Of a stretch of DNA of 64,000 nt, positions 1-9,964 are shown one piece after another. Location: contig QXCR01000100.1 in NCBI GenBank assembly GCA_004380135.1, positions 1-64,000 of the forward strand, read 5' to 3'. Source of the DNA: Stemphylium vesicarium. Lineage: Eukaryota; Ascomycota; Dothideomycetes; Pleosporales; Pleosporaceae. Made by a program: the position numbers and the translations under genes. The notes beneath the pieces are model-generated. The model saw only the letters and a list, made by a program, of their open reading frames with translations. It did no database searches and was not told the origin of the DNA. The stretch's first letter is position 1. Every line of letters begins with the position of its first letter.

Positions 1-28
1 GGGGGGGATGGAAAGGCTTGGCACTCAC

Positions 29-264
29 ATCTCGGTCTGCTTGAGCTTGCAGAGATCTTTCCCTTTGAAGCCACGCCTCATGAATACATCTCCAAGCCAC
101 CGTATTAATGCATAGCAGGAGACGAATGCCAGCCCGCTGAATGCTATTGACGCAACAAGCGGTTCACCGTCACCGTAAATCGTGTTTACCAGCACAGCAA
201 CGGATGCGACCGAAATAGATAGCAGTGAAAGCGACTCCGTCCATGATAGTGCGCTCGTCATCAT
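29..264 (-). CDS. ALG7: UDP-GlcNAc:dolichyl-phosphate GlcNAc-1-P transferase, first exon (partial)
   Basis: This is the 5' exon of an ALG7/DPAGT1-type enzyme, which makes dolichyl-PP-GlcNAc in the ER membrane, the first step of N-glycan precursor synthesis. The exon encodes two hydrophobic segments and then the conserved stretch GDVFMRRGFKGKDLCKLKQT. A donor (GTGAGT on the minus strand, 28-23) follows immediately. The split codon starts AT, so the next residue is probably Ile, as in the family's KTEIPE motif. The start is the first in-frame ATG at 264; a second ATG follows directly. The rest of the gene lies beyond the left edge. Identification rests on this motif and the membrane topology; confidence is good for the family. 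Confidence 0.75.
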
Positions 265-693
265 GACCAAGATGTTGATCAAAGTCCAGGTGACGCCTGA
301 CCCCGGCACGTGGAAGCCTGTAGTTGACGGCCGTTTGTTGTCGCGACGAGATCAACAACGGACGCGCAACCTCCTCGCAACACCACCAAATTGATTCTCC
401 TCCGTGCCTCGAACCTTGCTCTTTTCCGGACCTGGACCTGGATCTTGCGTGACGTTTGCGAGTGCTCGAAACTGACAAAGATAGATTAAAACACGGCTGC
501 AACTCTCAAAGACCGATCTGGATTAGCTCACGAGGAGAGCAAGAAGCGACTGAAGAAAAGCAATCTGCGCAGAGTCGTGATCGCGGTGTTTGGTGAGCAG
601 ACCTTCTTGCAAGGTGTTGTTTCGCCCTGGTCCGTCCGGCTTCTTCCTGCTCTACTAACCCGAAACGATAGACCCACGAACATTGGCACCATC
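265..693. promoter_or_regulatory. Intergenic region between divergent ALG7 and SEH1
   Basis: About 430 bases separate the two divergent start codons, so this is presumably a shared bidirectional promoter with both 5' UTRs. The SEH1 reading frame is open upstream to 577, but no better ATG is seen there. No clear TATA box was noticed. Confidence 0.4.
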
Positions 694-2349
694 ATGGCCA
701 ACAACGACCAGGCAAGCCGCTCTGCAAGGCCCGATCCATTCCTCGATGAACTTGACGCCGTGAGTCAACATCTTGCAACCCCAGGCTTTCTCCGACGATT
801 GACGGCTTCCCAATTGCCCTCCGCAGCGGTTAGCGAGTCGTCCTCGCTCAGCCCCACCCGAGAGGAAGCACGGTCGCGTCTACGCCCATCCAATCTCAAC
901 CTGGCCGTCGCCTTTGAGGATGAGATTGAGCAAGTGGACTTGATCGCTCCATTGATCCAAGAGCCCTGCGCCGACGGCAGTCCCGGCAGCGTTGAGCAGC
1001 ACGTCGTTGATCATCTCGAAACCGCCTTTCTGTGTGCGCGTCGCGCCTACCAAACCATGGCGGCCGAGCGCAGCTTTCAGACCTTCTCGCATGGCCATCA
1101 GGATCTTGTGCTTGCCGTCGACTTCAACTACTTTGGCACGCGCATGGTCACGGCGAGCTCGGATCATCGCTTAAAGGTCTGGGACAAGAAAGAAGACTCG
1201 TGGACCCTGGTCGAGAGTTGGAAGGCACACGATGCCGAGATTATCGATGTAAGTTGGCTAATCTTCAGCCGCAAGCCTCGTCTCGCTTGCCTGCATGGGA
1301 TTTGCCACCGTTGTGACCTATCGCTAACTCGATGCTAGGTCAAGTGGAACGGCCCCTTCATGGGCGAGGTCGTCGGCAGCATCGGAGAAGATGGCCGCTG
1401 CAAGCTCTGGCAAGAGGATGTAACTGAGGTTGCCATGTCGGGCAATCGCTTCAAGTTGCTCTACAATCTTGCCTCGCTGACCAATGCTCCTTTCATGTCC
1501 CTGGACTTTAAGAACATTATGCAAGAGACCTGGCTCGCGCTCATTACCCGTGATGGCTATCTCACTGTGTACGAGCCCCAGGATCAGAGCAACCTTCACG
1601 AGTGGACTATCCTGGCAGAGCGCTGGGTATCTGAAAATAACCCCCCGGAGCGCCAAGAAGAGGTGGGCTTCAAGGTAGTCTTCCACAAAGAGAAGCTGCC
1701 CTGTTGGACCGCCATCACAGCTGGCCTGGATCGCAAGTCGCTTTCCCTTGCTGTCGCTGCCATGAAGGACGTCCTCATCTTCCGCACCGACAAAGCTAAG
1801 CGATTCTTCCAAGTAGCGAAGCTCACCGGTGCGCGTCAGGTCATCCGAGATTTGGCTTGGGCAAACGGTTCAATGCGAGGCTATGATGTCCTGGCAACGG
1901 CTAGCAAGGACGGTGCGATTCGTATCTACGAGCTCACCACAGCCACCGGAGACAAGACCTCCGCACCCGGTACATCCTCCTCGGCCGTTGCGCCATCCGT
2001 GTCTTCCCGCCCGGGTCCTCGACAGAACGCACCTTCTGGTATCGGAGCTGGCCTGGCCGGAGCTTCCAAGGCGCCGGATATGTCTGTTGAGAATGAACAG
2101 CACCCCGGTCGCATAACCCAGGACGTCATCTTGAAAGACGAACTCACCGGTCACCACGGAGCTGTCTGGCGTGTGGCCTTTTCTCAGATGGGTAAGCGGT
2201 AAATAAACATGTGAACGGATACCGCTAATAAAGATCCAGGTGACTTGCTCGTCACTACCGGAGACGACGCCAGCATCCGCACATGGAAGCAGGCTGCCAA
2301 CGGACATTGGATGGAGTACGCTCAGATCGAGACCGCTCAAGACAACTAG
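694..2349 (+). CDS. SEH1: Nucleoporin SEH1 (WD40 repeat protein)
   Basis: Seh1 is a WD40 propeller subunit of the Nup84/Nup107 nuclear pore subcomplex and of the SEA/GATOR2 complex. Three exons are inferred: 694-1248, 1339-2191 and 2240-2349, with GTAAGT...AG and GTAAGC...AG introns that keep frame (505 aa). WD repeats begin near residue 125 (HQDLVLAVDFNYFGTRM, SSDHRLKVWDK) and continue through KDGAIRIYEL and GDDASIRTWK at the C terminus. The first 121 residues are an extra, low-complexity-like N-terminal extension; a second in-frame ATG at 1057, in good context, would give a 384-aa protein closer to the usual Seh1 length. The fold assignment is secure; the start is not. Confidence 0.85.
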
Positions 2350-3559
2350 CAGATTACGCTGGTGTCAGTATCGCGGGAGCTCGATACGCCACTTCGATAC
2401 TTGAAAACGATTCGGTTTGGAAATGCGACAGTGGCATTTACGGCGTTGACGGGTAGACGAGAACAATGAACATACTGCTTACCACAAGCTATGACTCAAG
2501 GAATGACACGATTCCGACAATAGGCGGGCGGTGGAATTTTCTTTTCTTTTGTAAGGATCATCGGCGTTCAGGGCATCTTGGGAGAAAGCTACATCACAAA
2601 ACGCGACACATACCGACGCATTGACTGCACGTTGAGAACCTCTTCTACCTCTTTATTAGATACCCCACGGCTTATCCAGCTACTTATGGTGGGGATTATG
2701 ATTGCTTCAGCAAACCTTTCCTATGTAAATTATCAAGACATATGAATCAAATGATTAGAAGTGATGGGCGGTGTTTGGCTTGTTGTGCTGTGATGTGCAA
2801 GAATAGCATGTGTCGATTTAGCTGTTATCGTTATTGTAGGGAGCGACGGGATGTAGAGCGAACCACAAGAAATGCGCTTAAACTGGGAAGGACGGCAATG
2901 ATATGGTAATATGGATACAGACTTCCCATGTCTCGAAATGCATACACATCCTTATAGTGCGCGATCTTAGCTGTCTTGTCGGCGCGTTTTACGTCCAGGA
3001 GTTGCATCAAGTAGTTGTGAAATAATTCACGTCCAACCCCACGATTCTCCTATCACTAAAAGAATTCGCTAAAACCTATTACTTATCCTCCAGCTCATAG
3101 GATTAAAAGCATGCAAGGATTTCTTCAAAGTTTCCGACGTGTCCACCTATTCTGACTGTGTCCCGTCTTCTGGTGCGGACTTCGCGTCAACCACTCTTTT
3201 GTCCCTCATGCATAATCCTGTTCATGCGAAGAGCTCGTATAAAGTGATCCTAGAAAATTGCAGCGTCTCTGCAGCAGGAAACACCTAGCTTCTCAGGCAT
3301 CCTGAGCCTATGATTGTCGCGGTCGTACAATTTCGGGGGTCGGACAGAGCCATGGTTTGCCGCCGAATCTCACCGCGAATCCTTTCCCCACCAAGCCCCC
3401 GCCGTCAAACTCAGGTAAAATACTCTTCTCGACGCGCTCATTCACCTCCCGCTCTTCTACACATTTCAAGCTGCCCTTGCGTCCGATTTTATCTCTCCAT
3501 CATATTTATTCTTTTTCTGCTTTCTTCCATCAAATCACAAGCCCAGCTCGTCTGGATCC
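2350..3559. other. Gene-free interval downstream of SEH1
   Basis: About 1.2 kb of A/T-richer sequence with no convincing reading frame, repeat or RNA gene. It holds the SEH1 3' UTR and the upstream flank of the tRNA-Tyr gene. Open frames at 3310-3800 run through the tRNA and have no coding character. Confidence 0.5.
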
Positions 3560-3698
3560 CTCCGCTTGGTGTAGTTGGTTGTACGTTCACCCCAACCCCT
3601 TCGAATTTGTTCTTCTTGCTAATAAATCTCCAGTATCACGTTCGACTGTAATAGCAATTGTTATCGAAAGGTCCCTAGTTCGATTCTGGGAGCGGAGA
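3560..3698 (+). tRNA. tRNA-Tyr (GTA) with anticodon intron and an extra D-loop intron
   Basis: The acceptor stem pairs CTCCGCT (3560-3566) with AGCGGAG (3691-3697), including the C1-G72 pair typical of eukaryotic tRNA-Tyr. Box A (3567-3578) and a box-B T-arm (3674-3690) are intact. Anticodon stem TTCGA (3641-3645) pairs perfectly with TCGAA (3664-3668); the anticodon is GTA (3648-3650) and a normal 11-nt intron follows A37 (3652-3662). The D-stem 3' strand (CAC, 3637-3639) and the anticodon stem lie beyond a 53-nt insertion at 3581-3633. Without removing it, neither stem forms. A TTTTT terminator sits at 3713-3717. With both introns removed the tRNA is 75 nt. Either a functional gene with an unusual intron or one disrupted by an insertion. 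Confidence 0.8.
3581..3633 (+). other. GT-AG intron-like insertion in the D-loop of tRNA-Tyr
   Basis: 53 nt, beginning GTACGT, with a GCTAAT branch-like site 14 nt before the terminal CAG and a pyrimidine-rich stretch between. It begins two bases after the GG of the D-loop. Length, donor, branch and acceptor match the spliceosomal introns of protein genes in this window (the same GTACGT donor occurs at 18928, 29307 and 37904). Removal restores a D-loop ending GGTTTA and full D and anticodon stems. Confidence 0.7.
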
Positions 3699-3712
3699 AA
3701 CATCTACGATTC

Positions 3713-3717
3713 TTTTT
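3713..3717 (+). terminator. Pol III T-run after tRNA-Tyr
   Basis: Five T residues begin 15 bases after the discriminator base of the tRNA-Tyr gene, as expected for an RNA polymerase III terminator. Confidence 0.55.
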
Positions 3718-4062
3718 GCATTCGTGTAGAATGCATGGCGGATTCCTTTTTGTTGAGGGGTGGATGCGGTGGATGCGGTGGGGCCTTGGTGCATTGATGG
3801 TTGGTCGGCCGAGCATTGGGAAGGGTCTGGATTTTTGCCCATGCATGGAGCATAGTGGGGTAAAGGAAATACATGCAGCGAGCGTTGGTGCTAGTCGTAG
3901 GAGTGGCGTGTGTGGATTGAAAGAAATGAAGACGTGGCCTTATGATGTGTGGATCCAACTGTGACTTTTGCCTGTGATGATAGCGGTCGTTTGAATGGCT
4001 GCTGCGAAGCATCTTCGTGAAGTACATATTCAATTCTATTGTCAAATTCTTTCATCCAATCA

Positions 4063-4148
4063 GGCTTCGTGGCGCAATGGTAGCGCGTCAGATTCCAGTA
4101 CCACCTGGAGCTTCCTGAAGGTTAGGCGTTCAAATCGCCTCGAGGTCA
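4063..4148 (+). tRNA. tRNA-Trp (CCA) with a 14-nt intron
   Basis: The acceptor stem GGCTTCG (4063-4069) pairs with CGAGGTC (4141-4147) using two G-T wobbles. The D-arm is GCGC-AATGGTA-GCGC and the T-arm AGGCG-TTCAAAT-CGCCT. The anticodon CCA is followed by G37 and a 14-nt intron in which CCAG can pair with CTGG, as expected for the anticodon-intron helix. The anticodon stem TCAGA/CCTGA has one A-C mismatch at 31-39. A TTTTT terminator follows at 4166-4170. Total 86 nt, 72 after splicing. Confidence 0.85.
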
Positions 4149-4165
4149 CATACCTGATACATTTC

Positions 4166-4170
4166 TTTTT
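4166..4170 (+). terminator. Pol III T-run after tRNA-Trp
   Basis: A five-T run lies 18 bases downstream of the tRNA-Trp discriminator base and would terminate Pol III. Confidence 0.5.
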
Positions 4171-4350
4171 GCCATATGAGCAGGCCGAGCTTCTTTTTGC
4201 ACTTGCGCGTGACTCTGCGGCACGCTGTGTGGTGACGAGTTATGCTTGCTCTATTACGGCAAAGAGGGGTGACTCCACTATCAACCGAGGATCTAGACCG
4301 AATCTTTGATTGAACTGATTCCTTTTTGATTTGCTGTGTAATCGTTGATG

Positions 4351-5412
4351 CTATCCAAAAGAACCGAAAACGACTGCCTTGCCAGATGAATTATCCTCCT
4401 GCAGCATGGACTTCTCGAGCATTAGCAAGAGATGCGATGTTCGAATGAGGAGCTCTGTCCGACATTAGCAACAACGCTGATGTATGGAAATTGGACGGCC
4501 TACCTTCGTACTCGATGTCGTAAGTGACGGGCACGTCCTCATCCGTGCTAATCAAAATGGGTGCGTCCCTACGAAGCTTCCTCTCGCGCACGTTGAAGCG
4601 TATGCCGCTGTCCCTCCTCGGAGTGACCCACAAGATGCGCGGATCCTCCAGCTCTGCCTTTTCCTCGACCACTTCTTGTATGGCCTCCTTCCCCTTGCCT
4701 ACCCCTTCGACCACCTCATTAGGCACCGCCGTGTTGACTGCTGTGCCTTTGGTTGATGTGTCTCTCAGCCAATCTCTCCAGACTCTAAGTACGCCTTCCT
4801 CGACATCAACAAAGTTGGTAAAGAGGTTATGGGTTCCGATCTTGACCAAGTTTGTCTGCGCGACCAGCTGCGTGAATAGTTCATGAGCTTCAAGGCTTAG
4901 TGTCTGCTTGACAACCTCGCCCTCATACCGGTCCTGCACAGCTCCTGGAAAAGTGCGACTTCCCGGGACGTCTCCTGGCCGTGGCTTCACCTTCCTCCTG
5001 CCAGTCTCTAGTTCACGTCGGTGGGGGCGGAATCGGGAGTACATGTTGTACATCTCGCCCAGCCTACCCGCGTTGTTCTTTCTCGGGTCATATTCATCGT
5101 ATCGCGTCAGGCCATCGGTGCATCGGTATGTACAAAAGTAGGGTGGCTCGGTAAGCTTCGCAGAGGGGTGGAAGCATTCGAGAAGCACAGAATGCGAGTG
5201 CAGTTCGGCGGCAGCAATGAGGCGGTTATGCAGGATACGGAGAATGAGCGAATATATGCGGCGCGAGATGGGAGCCAAACAAAGCAGTTCGGGGGTCGGT
5301 ATCGGCGTGAAGAGGTGGAGGAGCAGCTGCAATGATTAGTTGGGATGGGATCAGATAGCAGATGAAGATATCGTACCTCATTTGGGAGCCTGTAGAGGTA
5401 ACATTCGCTCAT
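4351..5412 (-). CDS. F-box domain protein
   Basis: Predicted substrate receptor of an SCF ubiquitin ligase. Three exons on the minus strand: 5412-5377, 5326-4504 and 4454-4351 (320 aa). The first exon is only 12 codons (MSECYLYRLPNE); splicing into LLLHLFTPIPTPELLCLAPI creates an intact N-terminal F-box at about residues 8-50. The second intron has a GCTAAT branch site and ends GGACAG, leading to a short C terminus ELLIRTSHLLLMLEKSM that finishes at TAG 4351. The middle is charged and has no domain I recognise (YFCTYRCTDGLTRYDEYDP). The starts of longer open frames here are not ATG, which supports the short first exon. Target unknown. Confidence 0.7.
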
Positions 5413-5726
5413 TTCGACAGATCCAGCTTGTAATGATACTCGCAAACATTAATTGCAGACTTACAGACGTCGTGGACGGACAGAAGGAACCTCATAGCCA
5501 CTCCAGTACGGCGAGCCCGGAGATAAGATATCGGGCGTCACTGCAATGCTAAGCCAACTTTGGGGGACCGAGGCCTTTCTGAATCGGGTTAGAGCGTGTA
5601 CGCGACGCGCTTTCCCGTTCCGACTCCGACACTCACCTTTCAGTATCCGACCCAAGTCGCAAGAACACAACCTTTCCTAAAGATCATCGCACCGCAAGTA
5701 GGGAGCGCTGCTCTCCCACCCGAATC
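5413..5726. promoter_or_regulatory. Divergent promoter between F-box and ECM11-domain genes
   Basis: 314 bases separate the two divergent start codons. It must hold both 5' UTRs and promoters. No specific element was recognised. Confidence 0.35.
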
Positions 5727-7364
5727 ATGCAAGGCTACGTCAGAGATCGCAATAGTGGCAGTCCGCACAATGCCCGCCCTCTATCGAGATCTGACCGGCA
5801 GGCCGCCGCTGCCAATGTAAGGGTATCAACGAAGAATGGACTGCCTTCTCAACAACCCCGCCAAGCGCCTGCGATCCTGTCGCGTGGATTTGGCAATGCT
5901 CAGAACAGCTCAGCTGTCATGCAGAATCCTCCTCAACGCAATCGATCAGGTCAAGGCCGTGGCCAAAAGCAAGATATCTACGACACAGATGCAGAGAGTC
6001 TAGACACTACGGTTGATCATTCCATTTTGCAAGTGGAGGACAGTCAGCAGAGAGATTTTCAGCCTCAACAGCCTGGGCAGTATCATAATCTCGGCGCTGA
6101 TGAGGATGAGGAAGACGGCGAAGAAGACGGCGAATCAGGCTCTGAAGAGCCTGATGACTTCTACGACTATGAAAATCACAAACTTACACAGGAAGAGGAC
6201 GAAATTTTGGAAGCAAACAATCTCTCCCATTACCCTCATGAGAAGAAGATTGCGTTCTTGCGGCAAGCGGGTCGAATTGGCTTCCAGCCTGTCGAGGGCG
6301 ACTCATACCCAACTACCACCAATGGTGAACCTTCTGAAATAGGAGGCGGGCAAGAGCTACCGTCCGACTATCGCTATAATGGTGGTCGGGTTTCTCCTTC
6401 CCCCCAACGCCCCAAAATCAAGTACGAACCTGCACAACAACACGCAGCGCAGCCGACGCAGCGCCAGCAGATGATCCACATGCCAGCTCCCAAGCAGGGT
6501 GTACAGGGATCTGCCGCAATAATTCATCGGAGCGCACAGCTCCGCGATGAAGTCCGCGCTACACCACCTGTTGGGCAGCACGCGGGGGCAGGGCAAGGCT
6601 TCCAACACCACGTTATTGCCCCAGAGTCCAGTCAACCACCTAGCTACAGCCAGGCCAACACTGGTGTTCTTGCTGCACATCCCGTCCATCAGAAACGTCA
6701 ACAGACTGCATATGGTCAAGCCAACAATCAGCAACATCTCCAGCGCCAACACTCCGGTCCCTCCCGGGTCCAATTCCAGTCCAACAACATCAAGCCGCTC
6801 GAGCCACTTGCGCCCCCAAAACGCCCGTCTTCAGCGCATGCCAGACCGGAACAAGTGATGCACCAGTTGCCGATCGAGCAAACACTGATTGATGAGCCTG
6901 AGGTCAGGCCACAGGAAGACTATGACCCCGAGACTCTGTTCAAAATGAACTACGAACGTCTCATGAGCGAAAGCTTCGACACTGATCCGCGTTCGAAACC
7001 TCCTGTGCTTGCCGAGGAAGACCTCCAAAGGCCTCTGGTTGGGCGCATTGAGTTGGTACAGAAGCACCTTGGCGACACCGATCAAGCCGAGTTCTTTCGT
7101 TCGCTACCTACTAAGGAGTGGGAAGATGCTGGTGATTGGTTCCTTGGACGCTTCCAGGACATCATCGGGCGCATGAGGCAGGCCAGGCAGAAGAAACGTA
7201 AGCTTGCGCAAGAATTTGAGGATGAAGTAGAGAAGCGCCACAAACATGTGTCAAAGAAGCAGCAGCAGGTGGAGCAGGCAATGGAAACGATGAAGACCCA
7301 AGGTGAGGGTCTGGTGCCTAGGAGCCCGAGGCCTTCCAAGAGCCCCAGACCCAAGAAGGGCTGA
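5727..7364 (+). CDS. ECM11-domain protein
   Basis: 545 aa, apparently a single exon. The C-terminal part (about residues 400-525) matches the Extracellular mutant protein 11 domain: YDPETLFKMNYERLMSESFD, then a conserved GRIELVQKHLGDTDQAEFF and W-x-x-x-G-D-W, ending in a charged coiled coil (KKRKLAQEFEDEVEKRHKH) and a basic tail with SPRPSKSPRPKK. The N-terminal 390 residues are Gln/Pro-rich and likely disordered, with an acidic patch near residues 125-145. In yeast Ecm11 works with Gmc2 in synaptonemal complex assembly; in filamentous fungi the role is less clear. A nuclear location is inferred from the basic tail. Confidence 0.75.
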   Translation: MQGYVRDRNSGSPHNARPLSRSDRQAAAANVRVSTKNGLPSQQPRQAPAILSRGFGNAQNSSAVMQNPPQRNRSGQGRGQKQDIYDTDAESLDTTVDHSILQVEDSQQRDFQPQQPGQYHNLGADEDEEDGEEDGESGSEEPDDFYDYENHKLTQEEDEILEANNLSHYPHEKKIAFLRQAGRIGFQPVEGDSYPTTTNGEPSEIGGGQELPSDYRYNGGRVSPSPQRPKIKYEPAQQHAAQPTQRQQMIHMPAPKQGVQGSAAIIHRSAQLRDEVRATPPVGQHAGAGQGFQHHVIAPESSQPPSYSQANTGVLAAHPVHQKRQQTAYGQANNQQHLQRQHSGPSRVQFQSNNIKPLEPLAPPKRPSSAHARPEQVMHQLPIEQTLIDEPEVRPQEDYDPETLFKMNYERLMSESFDTDPRSKPPVLAEEDLQRPLVGRIELVQKHLGDTDQAEFFRSLPTKEWEDAGDWFLGRFQDIIGRMRQARQKKRKLAQEFEDEVEKRHKHVSKKQQQVEQAMETMKTQGEGLVPRSPRPSKSPRPKKG

Positions 7365-8048
7365 AGAGTAAGAGCTATCAGAGTAAGGAAGTGCTCCTGA
7401 TGCTATATTGTTTATGTGCATATGGACTCACGCCATGATGGAGAGCGTGTTACGGTTTCCGGGCCATCACTCAAGGCGGCGCATGAGCGCTTCGATTGAT
7501 CTTTCCGCGTTTTATATACCCATATCAGCGAGCATATGCATTGTTTGGCCTCAAGCCCAGCGCGATACTGGCGTTTGCTTTGATATTTGTGTAAGCTGAC
7601 ATGTGTTTATCAGTGGGCTTTCAAGATACAGACAAGATCAATAGATGAAGAGATGGTGCGAGTACCATGTCGCAGTTACCACTCCGACGATTCTGGCACA
7701 AAACTCTTATACCAACCTCCCCGTAGACCTGCATATCTACGCAGCTCCTGTATCGTCAACACATCCACACAGCTAATCGGAATATCCCAAGGCTATCCAT
7801 GTCTCAGGCTAGATGTTGGTGCACAGCTAGGAGTAGCAATTAAGTATCAGGCGTTGACCGTGACGTGGATCATTAATGGCTTACTGTGGGGCTGCTTGGC
7901 TGGAGCCTGGTGAGCCCTCTCCGCTAACGCGCGTAGGACAGCAGAAGCTGAACTGGCCACATATGAATACCAAGGGTAATATAAACTCGTCGCATCTCGT
8001 TTGTTGCAACGACACAGCCTCTTCTTCACCCTCCAGCGACCCGGCACA
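7365..8048. other. Intergenic interval
   Basis: 684 bases holding the 3' UTR of the ECM11-domain gene and the promoter of the next gene. No RNA gene, repeat or convincing exon was seen. Confidence 0.4.
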
Positions 8049-9548
8049 ATGTATTCACAGGAACAATCACCCCTCTTCCGTCTTCCTCGCGAGCTCCGAG
8101 ACGAAATATATGCATACGTCGCGTACGAGGTTGATGGTTATCACCATATATTCCAGACAGCCTGCCCCGGAAGACTGCGACTCGCTAATGGCGGGGACAT
8201 CGATATATCGCTCGCAGCAGCGTGTAAGAAGGTTGCACTAGAGATGAGAGGTATCGCACTCCGGACGAACACCATCCATTTCTTTCCCAGTGACACACCC
8301 ACAGATGCCCCGATACAATCACTAGCTCTGCGGTTCCAGCGACTGAATTATTACGTTGACGTCACGAACTGGCGCATGCTACGGCTTGCTGCCGAGTGTA
8401 TAGACGACAGGATTTTAGAGGAAGTGGAGCGGGAATTTGTCGATAATCGCTTCAGAATCCTCTTCAAGCGCCACACGTCCGAGAGGGGGAATCTACCCAT
8501 GGGTTCAACTTTTGATGACTGGTACGAGATGCAGGGCGCCACAGACTATTCCGTACATCGTGCCTTACAGTATTGTCTCAAACTGGCATCGACACACCCA
8601 CTGTTCCACGAGCGAGCCGCTGCTGCGTGTACCAGCTCCCCAGCCAGGGACAGCTTTCAACCAGGCGTGACTTTTGTGCCAGGTTCGCACATGGCAGTCC
8701 TTCAGTGGAATCCCAAATCGTGGTGCATCCCTATTGATTCACAATTGGAACCTATGGAAAGCCTCCTCGCCAAACCGGAAGATGCGACGGCTTTCCTAGA
8801 GCGAAACCATCACGAGTGGATCTCTTGGAAGTTTTCAGCATGCGCAGTCGCTATCGATGCATTGCAGCGATTGCCGGAAAGATTCTTCACCAGCCTGAAC
8901 TCTATTGTACTTCACGAAGAGTCACTTTCTATCTGTGCGCCAGAGACACATACTCAGGGTCTAGCACCCCTTAGAGAGGAACTCCCTCAGATTCACATTG
9001 AGAGGCGAGTGAAGGGATATAGCGTTGCTCAAATTTCACGCTGGGCACCTGTCACGAAATCAAGGCTCTTTCGGGGAAAAGGAAGCCAGGCCTTATGCTT
9101 TTTCGAAGCAGTGATTCCCTGGTTGCAGGAGGTGCAGAAAGGCGAAGAGATGGATGCATCGCACAGGGGTGCCTTTTCTTTGGTCTTTGAGGACGACAAC
9201 GATGAGGCTATGCGGGCAAGGCTCGTCATAGCAGTGCGCATGCAAACCGACATGCAAGAACACTTTCGCATCCGCAACGTCGCTCGTCCACCCGTTTCGA
9301 CGGACGAGAGATACATCCAAATGACATTCCCACTGCCCTGGCACTTCCCGGATTGGCTCCCGAAAATAATGAAAAGTTTGATATTGGGAACAGCCAAGAG
9401 CATTCACTACGAGGGGTCACTTGATCCTGTTTCAAGCGATGACGCCTACGACTCGCCAGCCGATGGGGGCAATACACCGGAAGACTGGAGAGATTCGTGG
9501 GAGAAACTAATCTTGGAAAATTTGGCTGCTGGACGAGATGTGCATTGA
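8049..9548 (+). CDS. F-box-like fungal protein of unknown function
   Basis: Single-exon protein of 499 aa starting at ATG 8049 (the frame is open further upstream but without a better ATG). Residues 9-30 read LFRLPRELRDEIYAYVAYEV, the short F-box-like opening common to a large, expanded group of fungal proteins. The remainder has no catalytic motif I recognise; it contains family-like phrases such as AAACKKVALEMRGIALRTNT and WNPKSWCIPID. The C terminus is acidic. Whether it binds Skp1 is unknown. It lies next to a decayed gene of similar type (9965-11097), which fits local expansion and loss of this family. Confidence 0.65.
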   Translation: MYSQEQSPLFRLPRELRDEIYAYVAYEVDGYHHIFQTACPGRLRLANGGDIDISLAAACKKVALEMRGIALRTNTIHFFPSDTPTDAPIQSLALRFQRLNYYVDVTNWRMLRLAAECIDDRILEEVEREFVDNRFRILFKRHTSERGNLPMGSTFDDWYEMQGATDYSVHRALQYCLKLASTHPLFHERAAAACTSSPARDSFQPGVTFVPGSHMAVLQWNPKSWCIPIDSQLEPMESLLAKPEDATAFLERNHHEWISWKFSACAVAIDALQRLPERFFTSLNSIVLHEESLSICAPETHTQGLAPLREELPQIHIERRVKGYSVAQISRWAPVTKSRLFRGKGSQALCFFEAVIPWLQEVQKGEEMDASHRGAFSLVFEDDNDEAMRARLVIAVRMQTDMQEHFRIRNVARPPVSTDERYIQMTFPLPWHFPDWLPKIMKSLILGTAKSIHYEGSLDPVSSDDAYDSPADGGNTPEDWRDSWEKLILENLAAGRDVH

Positions 9549-9964
9549 CTGCTCACGGCGCCTATACTACGAGTTTGGAGATGCTAGGTGGCTTATGCAT
9601 GTGCAGATAGGAAGCAGCAAATATTATGAGACAATGAAGCCTTCGTGAATAATTTCATAATAGTGAAGCACCCCTAATTGCATTAGGGAAGGGTATCACA
9701 TAATCAAGCGCCTCAGACTGCAAAGTATCGCCACCCAGAATATTTCCTACGAGCATCAATTCACTATCGCAAATTGATGCTAGAGCACGGCCCTCCCGCT
9801 GGAGTACTGCGAAAGCTCGCGTTGAGCACTGCCCATTTCCTCCTGTCCCGCTCGCGTACTCATATACCAGAACCACCCGCCTGGTATTCGGATTCTAACC
9901 CTTTCAACCATACTATCCAGAAGCCGACCCCATTACCGACCTGCAATCGAAAGAAAGACTCGAG
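9549..9964. other. Intergenic interval
   Basis: 416 bases between the F-box-like gene and the pseudogene. Nothing recognisable apart from short shadow frames. Confidence 0.35.

Noticed and set aside
3310..4045. Overlapping frames of 80-146 codons around the tRNA-Tyr gene
   Set aside because: They run through the tRNA, overlap on both strands and have no homology; the tRNA reading explains the conserved part.
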